Of a stretch of 64,000 bases of DNA, positions 51,600 through 62,230 are shown piece after piece. The notes beneath the pieces were generated by a model. It did not search any database and was not told the origin of the DNA. It saw only the letters and a list, made by a program, of their open reading frames with translations. Position numbers and translations under genes: made by a program. This DNA comes from Morella rubra. Taxonomy: Eukaryota; Streptophyta; Magnoliopsida; Fagales; Myricaceae. Location: contig CM025851.1 in NCBI GenBank assembly GCA_003952965.2, forward strand, positions 26,115,798 to 26,179,797. Reading direction: 5' to 3'. The first letter of the stretch is position 1. The number at the start of each line of letters is the position of its first letter.

Positions 51600-53050
51600 G
51601 TTCTTCATTTGTAGCGACGTCCGGAATTAAACACGTTCGAGGTAGTACGCGTGAATTGCCTTACTCAAGGCTTGCACTGGAGGAAAGCTGACTGTCCATA
51701 TCCCTGATGGACGTACGGGTGGCGATGACAAGGCGTCCTCAATGCTCTCGAGTCATATTGGTGCGCTCGTTCGACAACATGTCCCATTTGAGACGAGTAA
51801 GTGGAAGGAGGTCCCCGACGAGGTTAAATCGTATGTAATGAACCGAGTGTTGGTAAGTATAATTCATTAAATTTTAATTGTTAAAACTTTTATACGTACT
51901 AACTGTTATATATGTTAAGGATGACTTCCAACTAGATTACGACGAACCGAGGATCGCATCACTGTGACGTCTACGATGAACACAGCGTACAGGACGCACA
52001 AAAATAGAATGTTCCAGCATTACTCGGTGTTCAATTCCAAAGAAGAGGCGTTAGAGCACCTGTATCCCGATATGAACAAGTAAGAATGGACTCGTGTCTG
52101 TGATTTATTCGCGAGTGAAGAATTTCAGGTTAAACATTTTTATTCGTCCTGAACATTTATTTTATCTTATTATTAATTGTGGTAACAACTATAAATGTAC
52201 AATGCAGAGGAGGAGTGCAATCAACAAGGAGAATAGAGCTAAGCTGAAGATTGTACACATATCGGGAGCGAGGTCCTTCCAACGCGAGAGCGTTGTTAGT
52301 AAGTAATAAATTTAATTTTTATTATTTATTATTTAAATAAATGACTTAGGTATTTTAATATGCACGTTTATATTTCTTTTGGTGTACAGAAAAATCCAGA
52401 ATCTGATGAGATTAGTCCTGCGTTGTTGTATAAAAAGACACATACTAATAAGGATGGCATGTGGACATCAGAAGATGCACGAGAAAATTTTGTAAGTTGT
52501 AACGTTAGATTTAATGATGCATTCGTATGCGTTTATGTTTCATATGTGCTAATTTTATCTTCTTTTTTAATTTTGTAGGAAAAAATGGAGGCGTTACAGT
52601 TGTAGCACGAGTCAGAGGGAAAGTCATACACCGAAGTGGAGATTTTCGCTGAGGTGTTGGGAACGAAAGTGGGTTACGTGCGAGGTTTAGGCCGTTCAGT
52701 ACGGTCTGTTGGATCATCTTCATCAGTAGCGTCCGTTGATTTGTCCCGGAGATTGGAGGAGGCCAGATTAGAGATTGAGGAGATGAGGGCTAGACAGATG
52801 GAATATGAAGCACTTCTGGTCAAGCAGTCAAATATGGAACAGACGATGCGAGAGCATCTACAGATGATAACAACGGAAGAAAGATGAAAAGCTGATGTAG
52901 ATGATGGCGGAGCAGCAACGAAAAAAAGATGAAGTGCATTAGAAGATGATGCAGGAACAACAAAGGAACCTAGTGGAACAACAAGAACGGAGGATGCAAC
53001 TAACAACAAAACCTCGCAGATCAGACAGGCAATCTCGTTCACACCTAAAC
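51600..53050 (+). pseudogene. Transposase_24-type CACTA gene (Ptta/En/Spm), nearly intact splicing
   Basis: Exons are separated by introns with good GT-AG ends: 51853-51919, 52129-52207, 52299-52389 and 52492-52578. Translations include LTVHIPDGRTGGDDKASSM, RQHVPFETSKWKEVPDEVKS, then THKNRMFQHYSVFNSKEEAL and HLYPDMNK, WTRVCDLFASEEFQ, RRSAINKENRAKLKIVHISG, and ALLYKKTHTNKDGMWTSEDA. This is the conserved series of the plant Ptta/En/Spm transposase family (PF03004). The last exon encodes a long coiled coil (LSRRLEEARLEIEEMRARQM). Defects are few: a one-base frameshift near 51945, a TAG at 52603-52605 where CAG is expected, and loss of frame after 52887. It may supply the DNA-binding partner of TNP2. 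Confidence 0.8.
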
Positions 53051-53229
53051 GAAAATTTGGGTGGATTATATGTTTTCACTACTTTGTCAGTACTTATCAT
53101 TATGCATTTTATTTACTTTTAATGACGATTACATATTTGTAGATATTTTATTATACTACGAGTATTGAATATATTTTTATTTATATTATTTGTAAATTAT
53201 TTTTAAAATTTTAATTAAATTAATTCAAA

Positions 53230-53750
53230 TATGTAGAAAACGGTTCGAACGCTAACAAAAGTCGTTCGAATGTTGTAACTTGCACACGCTTACAAAACAA
53301 GTCCGAACCCTTACTCCGTCCAAACGAAATTTCTAGTATGCACATGGTTTTTATTAGGAAACTATTTGCACGGTAATAAAACACGTTCCAACGTGTTCTG
53401 CAGAAATTGCATCCGAACTTCGTTTGTAAACATTCGAATGGTTTTTGAAGTTGACAAAAAATATTTTGTCATAATGAAACAACGGTGCGGACGTCTTCAC
53501 AAATGCGTCAAATATTTACATTATCATTTGGACATTGTTATACAACAGTGCGGACGTTTATTCCATGACAAAATGAATTTCGTCACATTGGACTAACCGT
53601 TCGCATGAGCTGTCGAACGTATAGAGAGTACGTTCACATAGCTCATGCGAACGGATGGACTGTACTAGGCATGATGATTTTCAATTTCGTCAATATGGCA
53701 CAAAACCGTTCGGACGGTGTTATAAACCGTCCGAACGGTTTTGAGTGACA
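53230..53750. repeat. Right array of GTYCGRAC-type subterminal motifs
   Basis: Many degenerate copies of the same palindromic motif as on the left occur here. Examples are CGGTTCGAACG near 53241, CGTTCGAATG near 53263, CCGTTCGGACGG near 53707 and CCGTCCGAACGG near 53728. Together with the left array they mark the two subterminal regions of the CACTA element. Confidence 0.75.
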
Positions 53751-53851
53751 GAACACGAAAATCGTCACCTAAAACATGGCTGACGGGCTTTAGGTGACAA
53801 ACGGGTGACAACTCAGTTTTGTCACCCAAAACCTTAGCTGACGAAATTAGT

Positions 53852-53885
53852 ACTTTGGGTGACAAATTTTTTTATCACCCAAAGT
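53852..53885. repeat. Right subterminal hairpin of CACTA element
   Basis: ACTTTGGGTGA at 53852-53862 is followed after 12 bases by its reverse complement TCACCCAAAGT at 53875-53885. It mirrors the left-end hairpin, with the variant GGGTGA in place of AGGTGA. Confidence 0.9.
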
Positions 53886-54016
53886 ATTTTTTCTTATAGT
53901 GTGTATAGGCCGGACTCTTCTTTAATTGGGAGGCCCAACACGTGCAATATTTAATTGAAATTGAGATAGAATGCGGAGTCAGGTCTCGGACTCAGAAACT
54001 GGCTCTAATACCATAT

Positions 54017-54094
54017 GAATCTACCACTCATCCCAAAAGCTTAAGCTGATAGGAAGAGGAAGATTTTATTATTTGAGTTATATTCTCTAACACT
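54017..54094. repeat. Dispersed 76-bp repeat, right flank of CACTA element
   Basis: Near-copy of 38329-38404 in the same orientation. Taking out the CACTA element and one TGT restores a continuous stretch of about 275 bp with this repeat at both ends. The preinsertion locus was thus itself a repeat with terminal direct duplications. Confidence 0.75.
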
Positions 54095-55557
54095 ATCTTT
54101 CTTTTCCGATCCTTCGTCACTGCAATACAAATAGTAAATCCCTCCACCGGGGAGTAAGCCCTCCGATGGTTAAGTCAATTTAATATAAATGATATAGTTA
54201 ATTTCGAAACAATTCTTTTTCTCATTGCCTACCTGTTTCTCCTCTGCTTCCTTTTTATACATATTTTTCCACTACTTTTCCCTCTTGAGCTTTTTGCGCT
54301 CACCGCGACTTTAGTGGGTGGTTCTCTTCTATCCTATTCAATTTTTCGTGGGATGCCTTCCTTTCGTGGGTTATTCACTAACCCTGATTGATTTGTGGTC
54401 GAGGTGTTGAATTACCACATGGAATTATTTAAGTTCATGAATTGGCCCTTTATGGGCTTTATGGGATGCACATATTTTTTGAGCTTGTTGGGCTTTAGAT
54501 TAGGTGGTGTTTAAGTGCCAAAATTTTGGGCTTGATTAAAAAAATTACAAATAATCTCTCCCCATCAAATTATTTTTTTTATTATAATATTCATTCAAAT
54601 TTTCCTTTCTTCACTTTTTCACCACTTCCCATAAACTATCTTCACTTTCTCATGACCAAATTCCATACCCCAAAATTTTAACCACCCTAAAATTTTAACA
54701 ATCAAACTATCATCTCATATTGCACTATTAGTGTGAATATCATTGTGGTCTCACATTTTCTTTAAAAGTAGTTGAAATTTTTTAAAGAACCTATTCACCC
54801 TCTGAAGGTTCATTTGTGTTAGTGTCTTTTTTTTATTGGCAAAATTCTGTGTCAAAATATGTTCTAATTGAATTGTAATTTGTTAGGTTCGTTTCATTGA
54901 GCCTTATATATGGAAAAACTTAAGGGTTCTCTCATTAGTCTCATTGAGTAGTTGGAGGCCACCCCAAAACCTTAGAGAGGATATTCTTTAGTTACTAGAG
55001 CCTCCATTTGATAGAGAAAAACTCCCAGATATTTAGAACCTCAATTGATTAGTTTTTCTCATATTCAATCACCTTTGTGAAGTCTTCAGAGTACTGTTGA
55101 AGTGTTATTGAAGAACAAGATTGTTTGTGGAGAATCCATAAGGAGAATCCATCTCAGAGGTTTGAAGTGAATGCCACATGGAGCGGGTCTAAGCAGGGAT
55201 ACTTGTATTATTACATCATGGTTGTCAGAGTTAGCAACTGAGGTTGACCGTGTCTGAGTCACTGTTTGTAAGGATTTCTTCTTAGTTGATTTTAGGTGGC
55301 TACTAGTTCGGATTGATTTTTCCTTTAAATAGTTTTCAAAAGTTTTCCACTTCGTCACCAAATCCTTGTCTCTTTGTGTGATTGAAGTTTGATTTAGTTT
55401 TCCGCTACCTATTTTGTTGGTTGATTTGATTATTATGAATATCTAGATTGAAAAATTTTAGAACATGTTTTAAAATTATTATTAATTTTTTAATTAGAGG
55501 AAAACACCTATTCACCCCTTTATAGGTGTTGTTATGGTCTAAACCATATTTTTCAAT

Positions 55558-55570
55558 TGGTATCAGGGCT
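55558..55570 (+). other. Primer-binding site for initiator Met-tRNA
   Basis: TGGTATCAGGGCT, two bases after the 5' LTR end, differs at one position from TGGTATCAGAGC, the usual plant copia PBS complementary to tRNA-iMet. Confidence 0.85.
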
Positions 55571-55598
55571 TAATATTGATCCTCGACCCTTAATTTAG

Positions 55599-56682
55599 AT
55601 GAATCAATGTCAGTCTTTGTTTGTGCCTCAATATTTTGATGGAAACAATTATGCTTATTGGAAACTACGCATGAGATCGTTTCTCAAATCCTTATATGAA
55701 CGTGTCTGGGGTACTTGTGTTAAGGGTTGGTTGGTGCCCTCTTTTGATGTCAATCGTGTTACGAAACCTAAAGACACAAGCACCTAGTCTAAAGATGAGA
55801 TGAATGAGTGTAATTGGAATAGTAACGGCTTACATTCAATTTTTATAGCTATTTCTCTTGATGAATTTAAACGTATATCTATGTGTGAGACTTCTAAGGA
55901 AGCTTGGGATATTCTGGAAGCTACTCATGAAGGAATTAGAACTGTGAAGAATTATAAACTCCAAATGTTAACCATGAAGTTTGAAGATATTCGAATGAAG
56001 GAGGATGAAATCTTCGACGAGTTCTATGTGAAGCTGAACGATATAGTCAATTTGAGTTACAATCTGGATCAAAGTATATAGAGAATCGGATAGCCAGAAA
56101 AGTTATGAGATCTCTTCCATAAAGATTCAAATCCAAAGTCACAGCCATTAAGGAAAGCAAAGATTTTGATAAGGTGAAGATTGAAGAGTTGGTTGGGTCA
56201 TTGCAGACTTATGAATTGACATTACCTCATCCAAAAAGGAACAAGTCGATTGCCTTGAGATCAAGTAAAGAAGAAGTCGACTCTGAGTCAAATGCATCTT
56301 TAGATGATGAGAACTTCAGTATTTTAGTAAAAAATTCAGAAAGTTTTTGAGATCAAGGGGTGTTCAACGACGATTCAACAAGAATACTAAAAAGAATCAT
56401 GGTAGCTCTAGTGGGTTCAGCAAGAAGAAAAGAGATAAGCACATTGCAAATGAGATCAAGAATTAAGCAAATATGACCAAGAATAAGAAGACTCAGTATT
56501 TTAAATCTCAAGGCTTCAGTTACGTTCAGTCAGAGTGTGCTACATATCTCAAATTCAAAGGGAAAACCATGAATGCATTGATAACCGATGATGAATTCAA
56601 CTCCAGCACTGACAGGGATAAATCGTTTTTAGAGGAACAGGTAAATTTTATGGCTTTTATGTCTAGTACATCTTTTCATTAG
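55599..56682 (+). pseudogene. Copia-type Gag (UBN2 family), with lost zinc-knuckle ligands
   Basis: The ATG at 55599, 28 bases after the PBS, opens MNQCQSLFVPQYFDGNNYAY then WKLRMRSFLKS, the start of the plant copia Gag (DUF4219/UBN2). A TAG at 55785 interrupts it. The second frame (55800-56081) has CETSKEAWDILEATHEG and YKLQMLTMKFEDIRMKEDEI, diagnostic of UBN2. Further stops follow. The knuckle region at about 56490 reads YFKSQGFSYVQSECA, where a CCHC knuckle would have C--C----H----C. The first two Cys and the His are replaced by Tyr, Ser and Tyr. The gene is inactive. Confidence 0.8.
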
Positions 56683-56756
56683 AGTTCATGAATTGGGTCT
56701 TTATGGGCATTATGGGATGCATAAAATTTTTGAGCTTGTTGGGCTTTAGATCTAAG

Positions 56757-57966
56757 GGTGTTTTGTGTTTTGATGATAACAAAAATTCTAAGCTTTTAGA
56801 TTTTACATTGTCAATCCACTATTTTCTAAGATTTATTTCAAAGGTTTGATTATCTCTCTAAAATATTTCTAAGTGCACTTGAACACCATTACACAAGTTG
56901 ATAAGATCAATTTTTCATATTGTAGGTGTTTAAAGAAGTTTGGAATGGATTGGATGCTTTAAAGTTGCTCTCTCCAGCACTTATAAGTGTCGACACATTG
57001 CACTTTTCCAAAATGCAAAAATTCACTGTCGACAGTATTTTCATAAGTGTTCAAACACATTTATCGACACATTGCAAGAGATCAACACATTGTGTCGACA
57101 CATTTTTGAAACCGTTTCACTTTTAAATTATTGATGACCGTTGAAGACCTAGGGGCTATAACCTCGATCATCATCGCAACATCTAGAAAGAGAAAAAGCC
57201 AAGATCCAAAGAAATCCATTTGCTGATTCCTTCAAGTCCAGAGCTCTCATTGTTAAATCTTCTATCCTTGACGATCTAGCCTCCAAAGAGAGAGAAGTTT
57301 CTTGAAGAAGAGACAACACACTTGCAATCAATCGTGCCCTAAATTCTAGAGAGAGAAAGTTCTTTGAAGAAGAGGGAAGACCGCACCTACCAAGAAAGCT
57401 TGTGCTCCTACTTGCCAAACTTTAGGTTTCATTCAAGAATCTTGTCTTCTTGCACTTTATTGAGCTTTTCATTTGCTAATTCGGCTTAGAGAGCCATTCC
57501 ACAAGCTTTCCACTTGCATATTCGGCTTAGAGAGCCATTATTCATTGTACCCATCTATTGTAAAACATTTAGTGTTGGGAAAACACTTGGTCCTACTTGT
57601 GAGAGTAGAAGAAATCCCTTGGGTTTTGGGATTTGTAAAGAGAGTTAAAGCGTGAGCTCTGCTTTGTAAAGGTTCCTTAGAAAGCTAAGGTGTATTTGCT
57701 ATTTGGAGAATAGTGAAGGAAGCCCAAGGAAGTCAATAGCCTTCAAGTGTTGCCGAACCACTTAAAAATACGGTGTCATCTCTCTAACTCTATCACTCTT
57801 ACGTCATATTCATACTTGTGGAGATTTATTCTTTATGCTTTATCATTATTGCATATATTTTGCTTAGCATTACACATTGATCTGCATTATTAATTGTTAA
57901 AAAGGGCTATTTTTCAGATCTGGGTTTTTATCTAAGTTTTTGATAGGGTTGTTATTTAGACTTTCA
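56757..57966. mobile_element. Unclassified 1.2-kb insertion inside the 3' LTR
   Basis: AGATCTAAG occurs at 56748-56756 and 57967-57975, flanking 1210 bp absent from the 5' LTR. This looks like a 9-10 bp target duplication. The insert starts GGTGTTTTGTGTTTTGATGA and ends TTTAGACTTTCA. The start resembles that of some copia LTRs, but the long duplication does not fit an LTR, and no inverted termini are seen. CGACACATT-like motifs recur at about 56991-57110. No convincing coding sequence. Confidence 0.6.
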
Positions 57967-58722
57967 AGATCTAAGGTGGTGTTTTTGGCACTCAAAATTT
58001 TGGGCTTGATTAAGGAGCTTGATTGCATTATTGGTGTGAATATCATTGTCGTTTGACATTTTCTTTAAAGGTTGTTCAAAATTTTTAAAGAACCTATTCA
58101 CCCTCCTCAAGGTTCATTTTAGTTAGTGTCTTTTTGTTATTGACAAATTTCTGCGTCAAAATATATCCTATTTGAGTTGTAATTTGTTAGGCTTGTTTGG
58201 TTGAAGTGTTCAAGAGATTAAAAAAGTTTCTCAAGCGACATCCAACGGTTTTAATAAAACCCTACCTGTCTGAAGCATTCAGAGTGTTGAAGGGTTTTTG
58301 AAGAACAAGGTTGTTCGTAGAGAATCCATAGGAAGAACCTCAGAGGTCTAAAGTGAATGCCACACAAAGCGAGTCTAAGCAGGGATGCTTGGATTATTAC
58401 ATCAGGGTTGTCAAAGTTAGTAACTGGAGTTGCCAGTGTTTGAATCACTGTTTGTAATGATTTATTTTTAGTGGATTTCAAGTGACTGCTAGTCCGGAGT
58501 GATTTTTCTTTTGAATGATTTTTCAAAGGTTTTTCACTTCGTCACCAAATCTTTGTCTCTTTAGGTGATTGAAATTTATTTTAATTTTCCGCTGCCTATT
58601 TGTTGATTGAGTTGATTATTCAAATCTAGACCTTGTTCTAAAATTGTTATTGTTTTTTAAATAGAGGGGAAACTCTCATTCACCCACTCTAGGTGTTAAT
58701 AGGGTCTATATAGGATTTTTCA

Positions 58723-59700
58723 ATTCAGTATTGTTTCATGTCTAAAATTATTTGTGCAAAAGTCACTCTCTCAAAATTTTCTCTAAAAAAGTTTGAAATA
58801 TGATTAATTTTCAATTGCCAACATTACCTTAATTAATTATCTAAATCAGATGATAATTACTTTAACTAATATCTTCAGGACAAATATATGAAGTCAAGCG
58901 CTTCACCAGAAAGGAATTGAATAAGTAATATATAACAGAACACAGATGAGATCCCATTAGTCTCGTATTTAATTTATAACGTGTCAATTTGATCATGGCC
59001 AAAACCTTGTCAAATCTTTGGCCAACAAATAATACTATATATCGAGTTCTAAAAGAATAAATATTTACAGTACTGGCCTAAGGATAACCGAGTAAGCATC
59101 CCGCGTAAGCATGCTTAGATGGGGTGTAAATAAACAACCCACATTTGACGTGTTATGATGATGCACCTTGTTGTATCTACTATGACGTATTAAGCTTGAA
59201 ATAGTCAAAATTAGTAAATAATTATGTCCTAATTCCATTCCATCTTTTCAAAATTTTAGATTATTAAAGTTTGACCAAATTAGGGCAAATTAAATCAGGA
59301 CTTTATTGAGTATAGTTATTCGCTTATCTGAAAGCAATTTAACAGAATTATTACTTTACATTCAAGGCCTATTAATTAAGTGCCCAATTTTGTCTTTCGA
59401 CGATCCCAAATAAGATCCGAGGCGCGCGGTACGTCTGAACGCTTAGAAAGAGCATGCAGAGATAAGCGCAAGCAACTTTTTTTTTTTTTATCGGGTCCAA
59501 GGACGACTGCCAATTCTCAAATGATTCATACCACTGATGCGACCCTTCAATTGATGAACTATTCAAAAGTAAAAAATTAAGATTAATTAATTCCTAAAAA
59601 AATCTGCGATTGACTAATTCCATTAACAAGCAATATCCCTCGTTAAACCTATTCGCCTTCCAAAAAGATAGAGATCACACACAGCAGCATGCTGTAACGA
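58723..59700. other. Intergenic DNA upstream of the OBL1-like lipase
   Basis: AT-rich sequence without a recognisable gene. Short overlapping frames on both strands around 59372-59580 show no domain. The last 100-200 bases likely contain the lipase promoter. Confidence 0.55.
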
Positions 59701-59703
59701 ATC

Positions 59704-59711
59704 TATAAATA
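59704..59711 (+). promoter_or_regulatory. Candidate TATA box of the lipase gene
   Basis: TATAAATA lies 91 bp before the preferred ATG at 59795. A start site about 30 bp downstream would leave a leader near 60 nt for that ATG, but only about 12 nt for the upstream in-frame ATG at 59747. That favours 59795. Confidence 0.5.
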
Positions 59712-59794
59712 CAGATCTCTTTGCCATTTAGAAGCATTCCCATGCATTGAGACATTGTCGTACTCATCCAACACCTTCTTCATTGCTTCAAGCT

Positions 59795-61075
59795 ATGGCC
59801 CTTAACTCAGCCAATCAAATGTTGCATAAGCCAGAAAATGCAAGTTTCAGTGATCTTGTTCGCTTTCTGCTTTCTCCTAAAGCATCGGAGACGACCAAAT
59901 TCATTGAGAACTCGGAAGCAGAAGCATTCGGAGGCTTCTGGCGCCGATGGTACATTTTCATCTCCCTTCTTGTGCAGAAACACCTAATCAAGTGGGGAAA
60001 ACTCATGTCTCAGTTTGGATATATGCTGGAGCTATGGCTAAATTTGCTTTCAAGTAACGGGGGATCCCTCAGGATGGTGGTGAATTTCTTAACAGGTTTT
60101 ACTAATCACTATTTCTCTTTTTATCATCTAGATGTACGGTGTTGTATAATGAGCATCTAATTATGTATTGGTTATTTCGTATATATGAAGCAATTTGCGT
60201 GCAAATATATATGCACAGATGTATAGTGCTAAAATGCAGTTCTACTAATGCTATTGCGTAGTTTTTATGTTAATGGTAATTTGCTAAATTCTATGGGGGT
60301 GGTCTATTAATTTATGCAGGAAAGGTTGTCTGGCCTGAAAGCACATCGGCAACGTACAAATCTATACTAGAATGTCTTGATGAAAGAGTGGATTTAGATG
60401 AAAGTATTGGACAAGGTAACAAAGAATACAATACGACTCTCTCTGTAATGGCCTGCAAATTAGCATACGAAAACGAAGCATTTATCCAGGCCATAGTCGA
60501 AGATCATTGGAACGTACGTACGATTAACATGGAAATTAGATATATGCGTGTGGCTTTGAATTTGCCCTTCTTATATATGATGGCTATCGGGAATAATGAT
60601 TCGTTCTCGTTTTTCACAGATGAAATTCGTGAAGTATTACAACTGCTGGAACGGTACGTGAGAAGCAACTCTGCAATTCTTAAGATAAACTTAGGCTTAG
60701 TTACCTAGGAGTATATATACAGAAATAAGCTGCTCGGTAAATTTCACTCATAAAATTATTAGCTAGATAAAATAAAAAAATTGACAGTTCTAGAGTAAGG
60801 TAGATATCTTTGGGATATATGAATGCAGTCCAAGTTGAAGCGCGCTCTCCTCAATCGATTAAAATAATATCATTTCATATTTTCATACGACCTCTCATTG
60901 ATGGGCTTGCACTATCTTGATCAGCATCACCCGGTAGTATTCTAATTAATGGACTCTGATCCTTCACATATTCGAGCTTATATATCATCATATATATGAC
61001 ATTAGATAAATAATGTGTCTTTCCATATTTGCATGTATGTATGTGTATATGTACTATGTGTATGTACATTCTTGT

Positions 61076-61112
<37 letters not shown>

Positions 61113-62230
61113 GAATCCGTTCAGTTTTCTTCCTTTCTATAAGCCTAAATGTTATAAATTGGATTTAAGAGGTCTCGCATTCTAAAGATGGGCGTAATTT
61201 TACTTCTTGAGAAAAGTCTATGATTGACCATTTTACCTCTTAATAATTACAAGCATATCTTACTTTTCTTGATGATCTTTTCATTCATTTGGATATATAA
61301 CGATTTGCAGATTACCAAGAAAAATTTTCAACTCAAGCCATCATGTTCCAAAATACGAAGGATAATCCAAACCTGATTGTGGTTGCATTTAAGGGCACTG
61401 ACCCATTCGATCCAGTAGCATGGCAGGCAGATTTCGATTTGTCCTGGGTTGAGTTTGCAGGCGTGGGTAAGTTACATAGTGGCTTCTGCAAAGCTCTTGG
61501 CATGCAGAAGGAGTACAACGGCTTTCCCAAAGAAATAGAACAAGGAAGTGACCAAAGACAATTTGCTTACTACGCAATCAGAGAAAGACTCAGAGACATG
61601 CTGCAAAAGAATGAGAATGCCAAATTTGTAGTGACAGGACACAGCTTGGGTGGGGCATTAGCGGTTCTGTTTTTGACTGTGCTAGCAATACACGAGGAGG
61701 AATGGCTGATGGATAAGTTGGAGGGTGTATACACATTTGGGCAACCGAGGGTCGGAGACGAGCAATTGGGGGTGTATATGAAGGACAAGTTGACCAAGTA
61801 TGATGTGAGGTATTTGAGGCATGTTTACAGCAATGACATTGTGCCTAGGGCCCCTTACGATGACGATTATATCTTCTTTAAGCATTTTGGCCCCTGCCTC
61901 TTCTACAATTTCCTCTACCTTGGGAGGGTCAGTGCTCTTTCTCTTTCTCTATAAGTCGTTGTCATGTCTGAAAGATTCTTCTCATTACAATTGAAACAAA
62001 ATCAGTTCAAATTTCAGATATTGTACAATGCTATAACACTGTGCATTATGCTTGGAATGCAGGTTGAAAGCGAGGAGCCGAATAAAAACTACTTCTCGGT
62101 GTTCTGGGTCATCCCCAAGTACATAACTGCATATTTGGAGTTGATCAGGAGTTTCATAATCCCATATATAAGGGGTCCAGACTACAAAGAAACTTTGTTA
62201 ATGAAAATTTTAGGGCGTTTGGATTGGTGA
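59795..62230 (+). CDS. OBL1: OBL1-type class 3 triacylglycerol lipase, C-terminus frameshifted
   Basis: Five exons with GT-AG introns and matching phases: 59795-60095, 60320-60513, 60620-60653 (a 34-bp micro-exon encoding MKFVKYYNCWN), 61311-61927 and 62063-62230. They predict 437 residues. The lipase_3 domain has the nucleophile elbow GHSLGG (Ser288), Asp352 in NDIVPR and His368 in FKHFGP, so the triad is complete. The N-terminal hydrophobic stretch (about residues 55-85) resembles the oil-body-anchoring part of the family. OBL enzymes hydrolyse storage oil at lipid droplets. The frame stops at TGA 62228-62230. GLVIP and then PGVTAHSTQDYVN continue in two other frames just after it. The C-terminus is thus damaged or atypical. 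In-frame ATG 59747 is an alternative start. Confidence 0.85.
61076..61112. repeat. CT-TA compound microsatellite in lipase intron 3
   Basis: About 10 CT units followed directly by about 9 TA units, inside the third intron (60654-61310), about 200 bp before its acceptor. Confidence 0.9.

Larger units (their letters stand above)
38416..53901 (+). mobile_element. CACTA (En/Spm-type) DNA transposon, 15,486 bp, TSD TGT
   Basis: The left end begins CACTACAAGAAATATAGC. The right end, on the minus strand, begins CACTATAAGAAAAAATAC. TGT lies directly outside both ends (38413-38415 and 53902-53904), the 3-bp target duplication expected of CACTA elements. Plus-strand genes inside, in order: accessory ORF A (39529-40055), accessory ORF B (41520-42550), TNP2-type transposase (47750-51251) and a Transposase_24-type gene (51600-53050). 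All have stops or frameshifts, so this copy is not autonomous. A hAT element (42913-46560) is nested within. Both ends carry hairpins, and a GTYCGRAC motif recurs throughout. Confidence 0.95.
54432..58722 (+). mobile_element. Gag-only copia-type LTR element with diverged LTRs
   Basis: The 5' LTR runs from about 54432 to 55555, ending TTTTTCA. The 3' LTR runs from about 56693 to 58722, also ending TTTTTCA, and is interrupted by a 1.2-kb insertion. Shared landmarks in both LTRs include TTCATGAATTGG, AAAGAACCTATTCACCCTC, GGTTGTCA and CACTTCGTCACCAAATC. A primer-binding site (55558-55570) follows the 5' LTR. The internal part holds only a broken gag. No protease, integrase or reverse transcriptase is present. 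The LTRs differ visibly in sequence and by several indels, so the insertion is old. The outer left edge is approximate and no clean target duplication was found. Confidence 0.8.
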
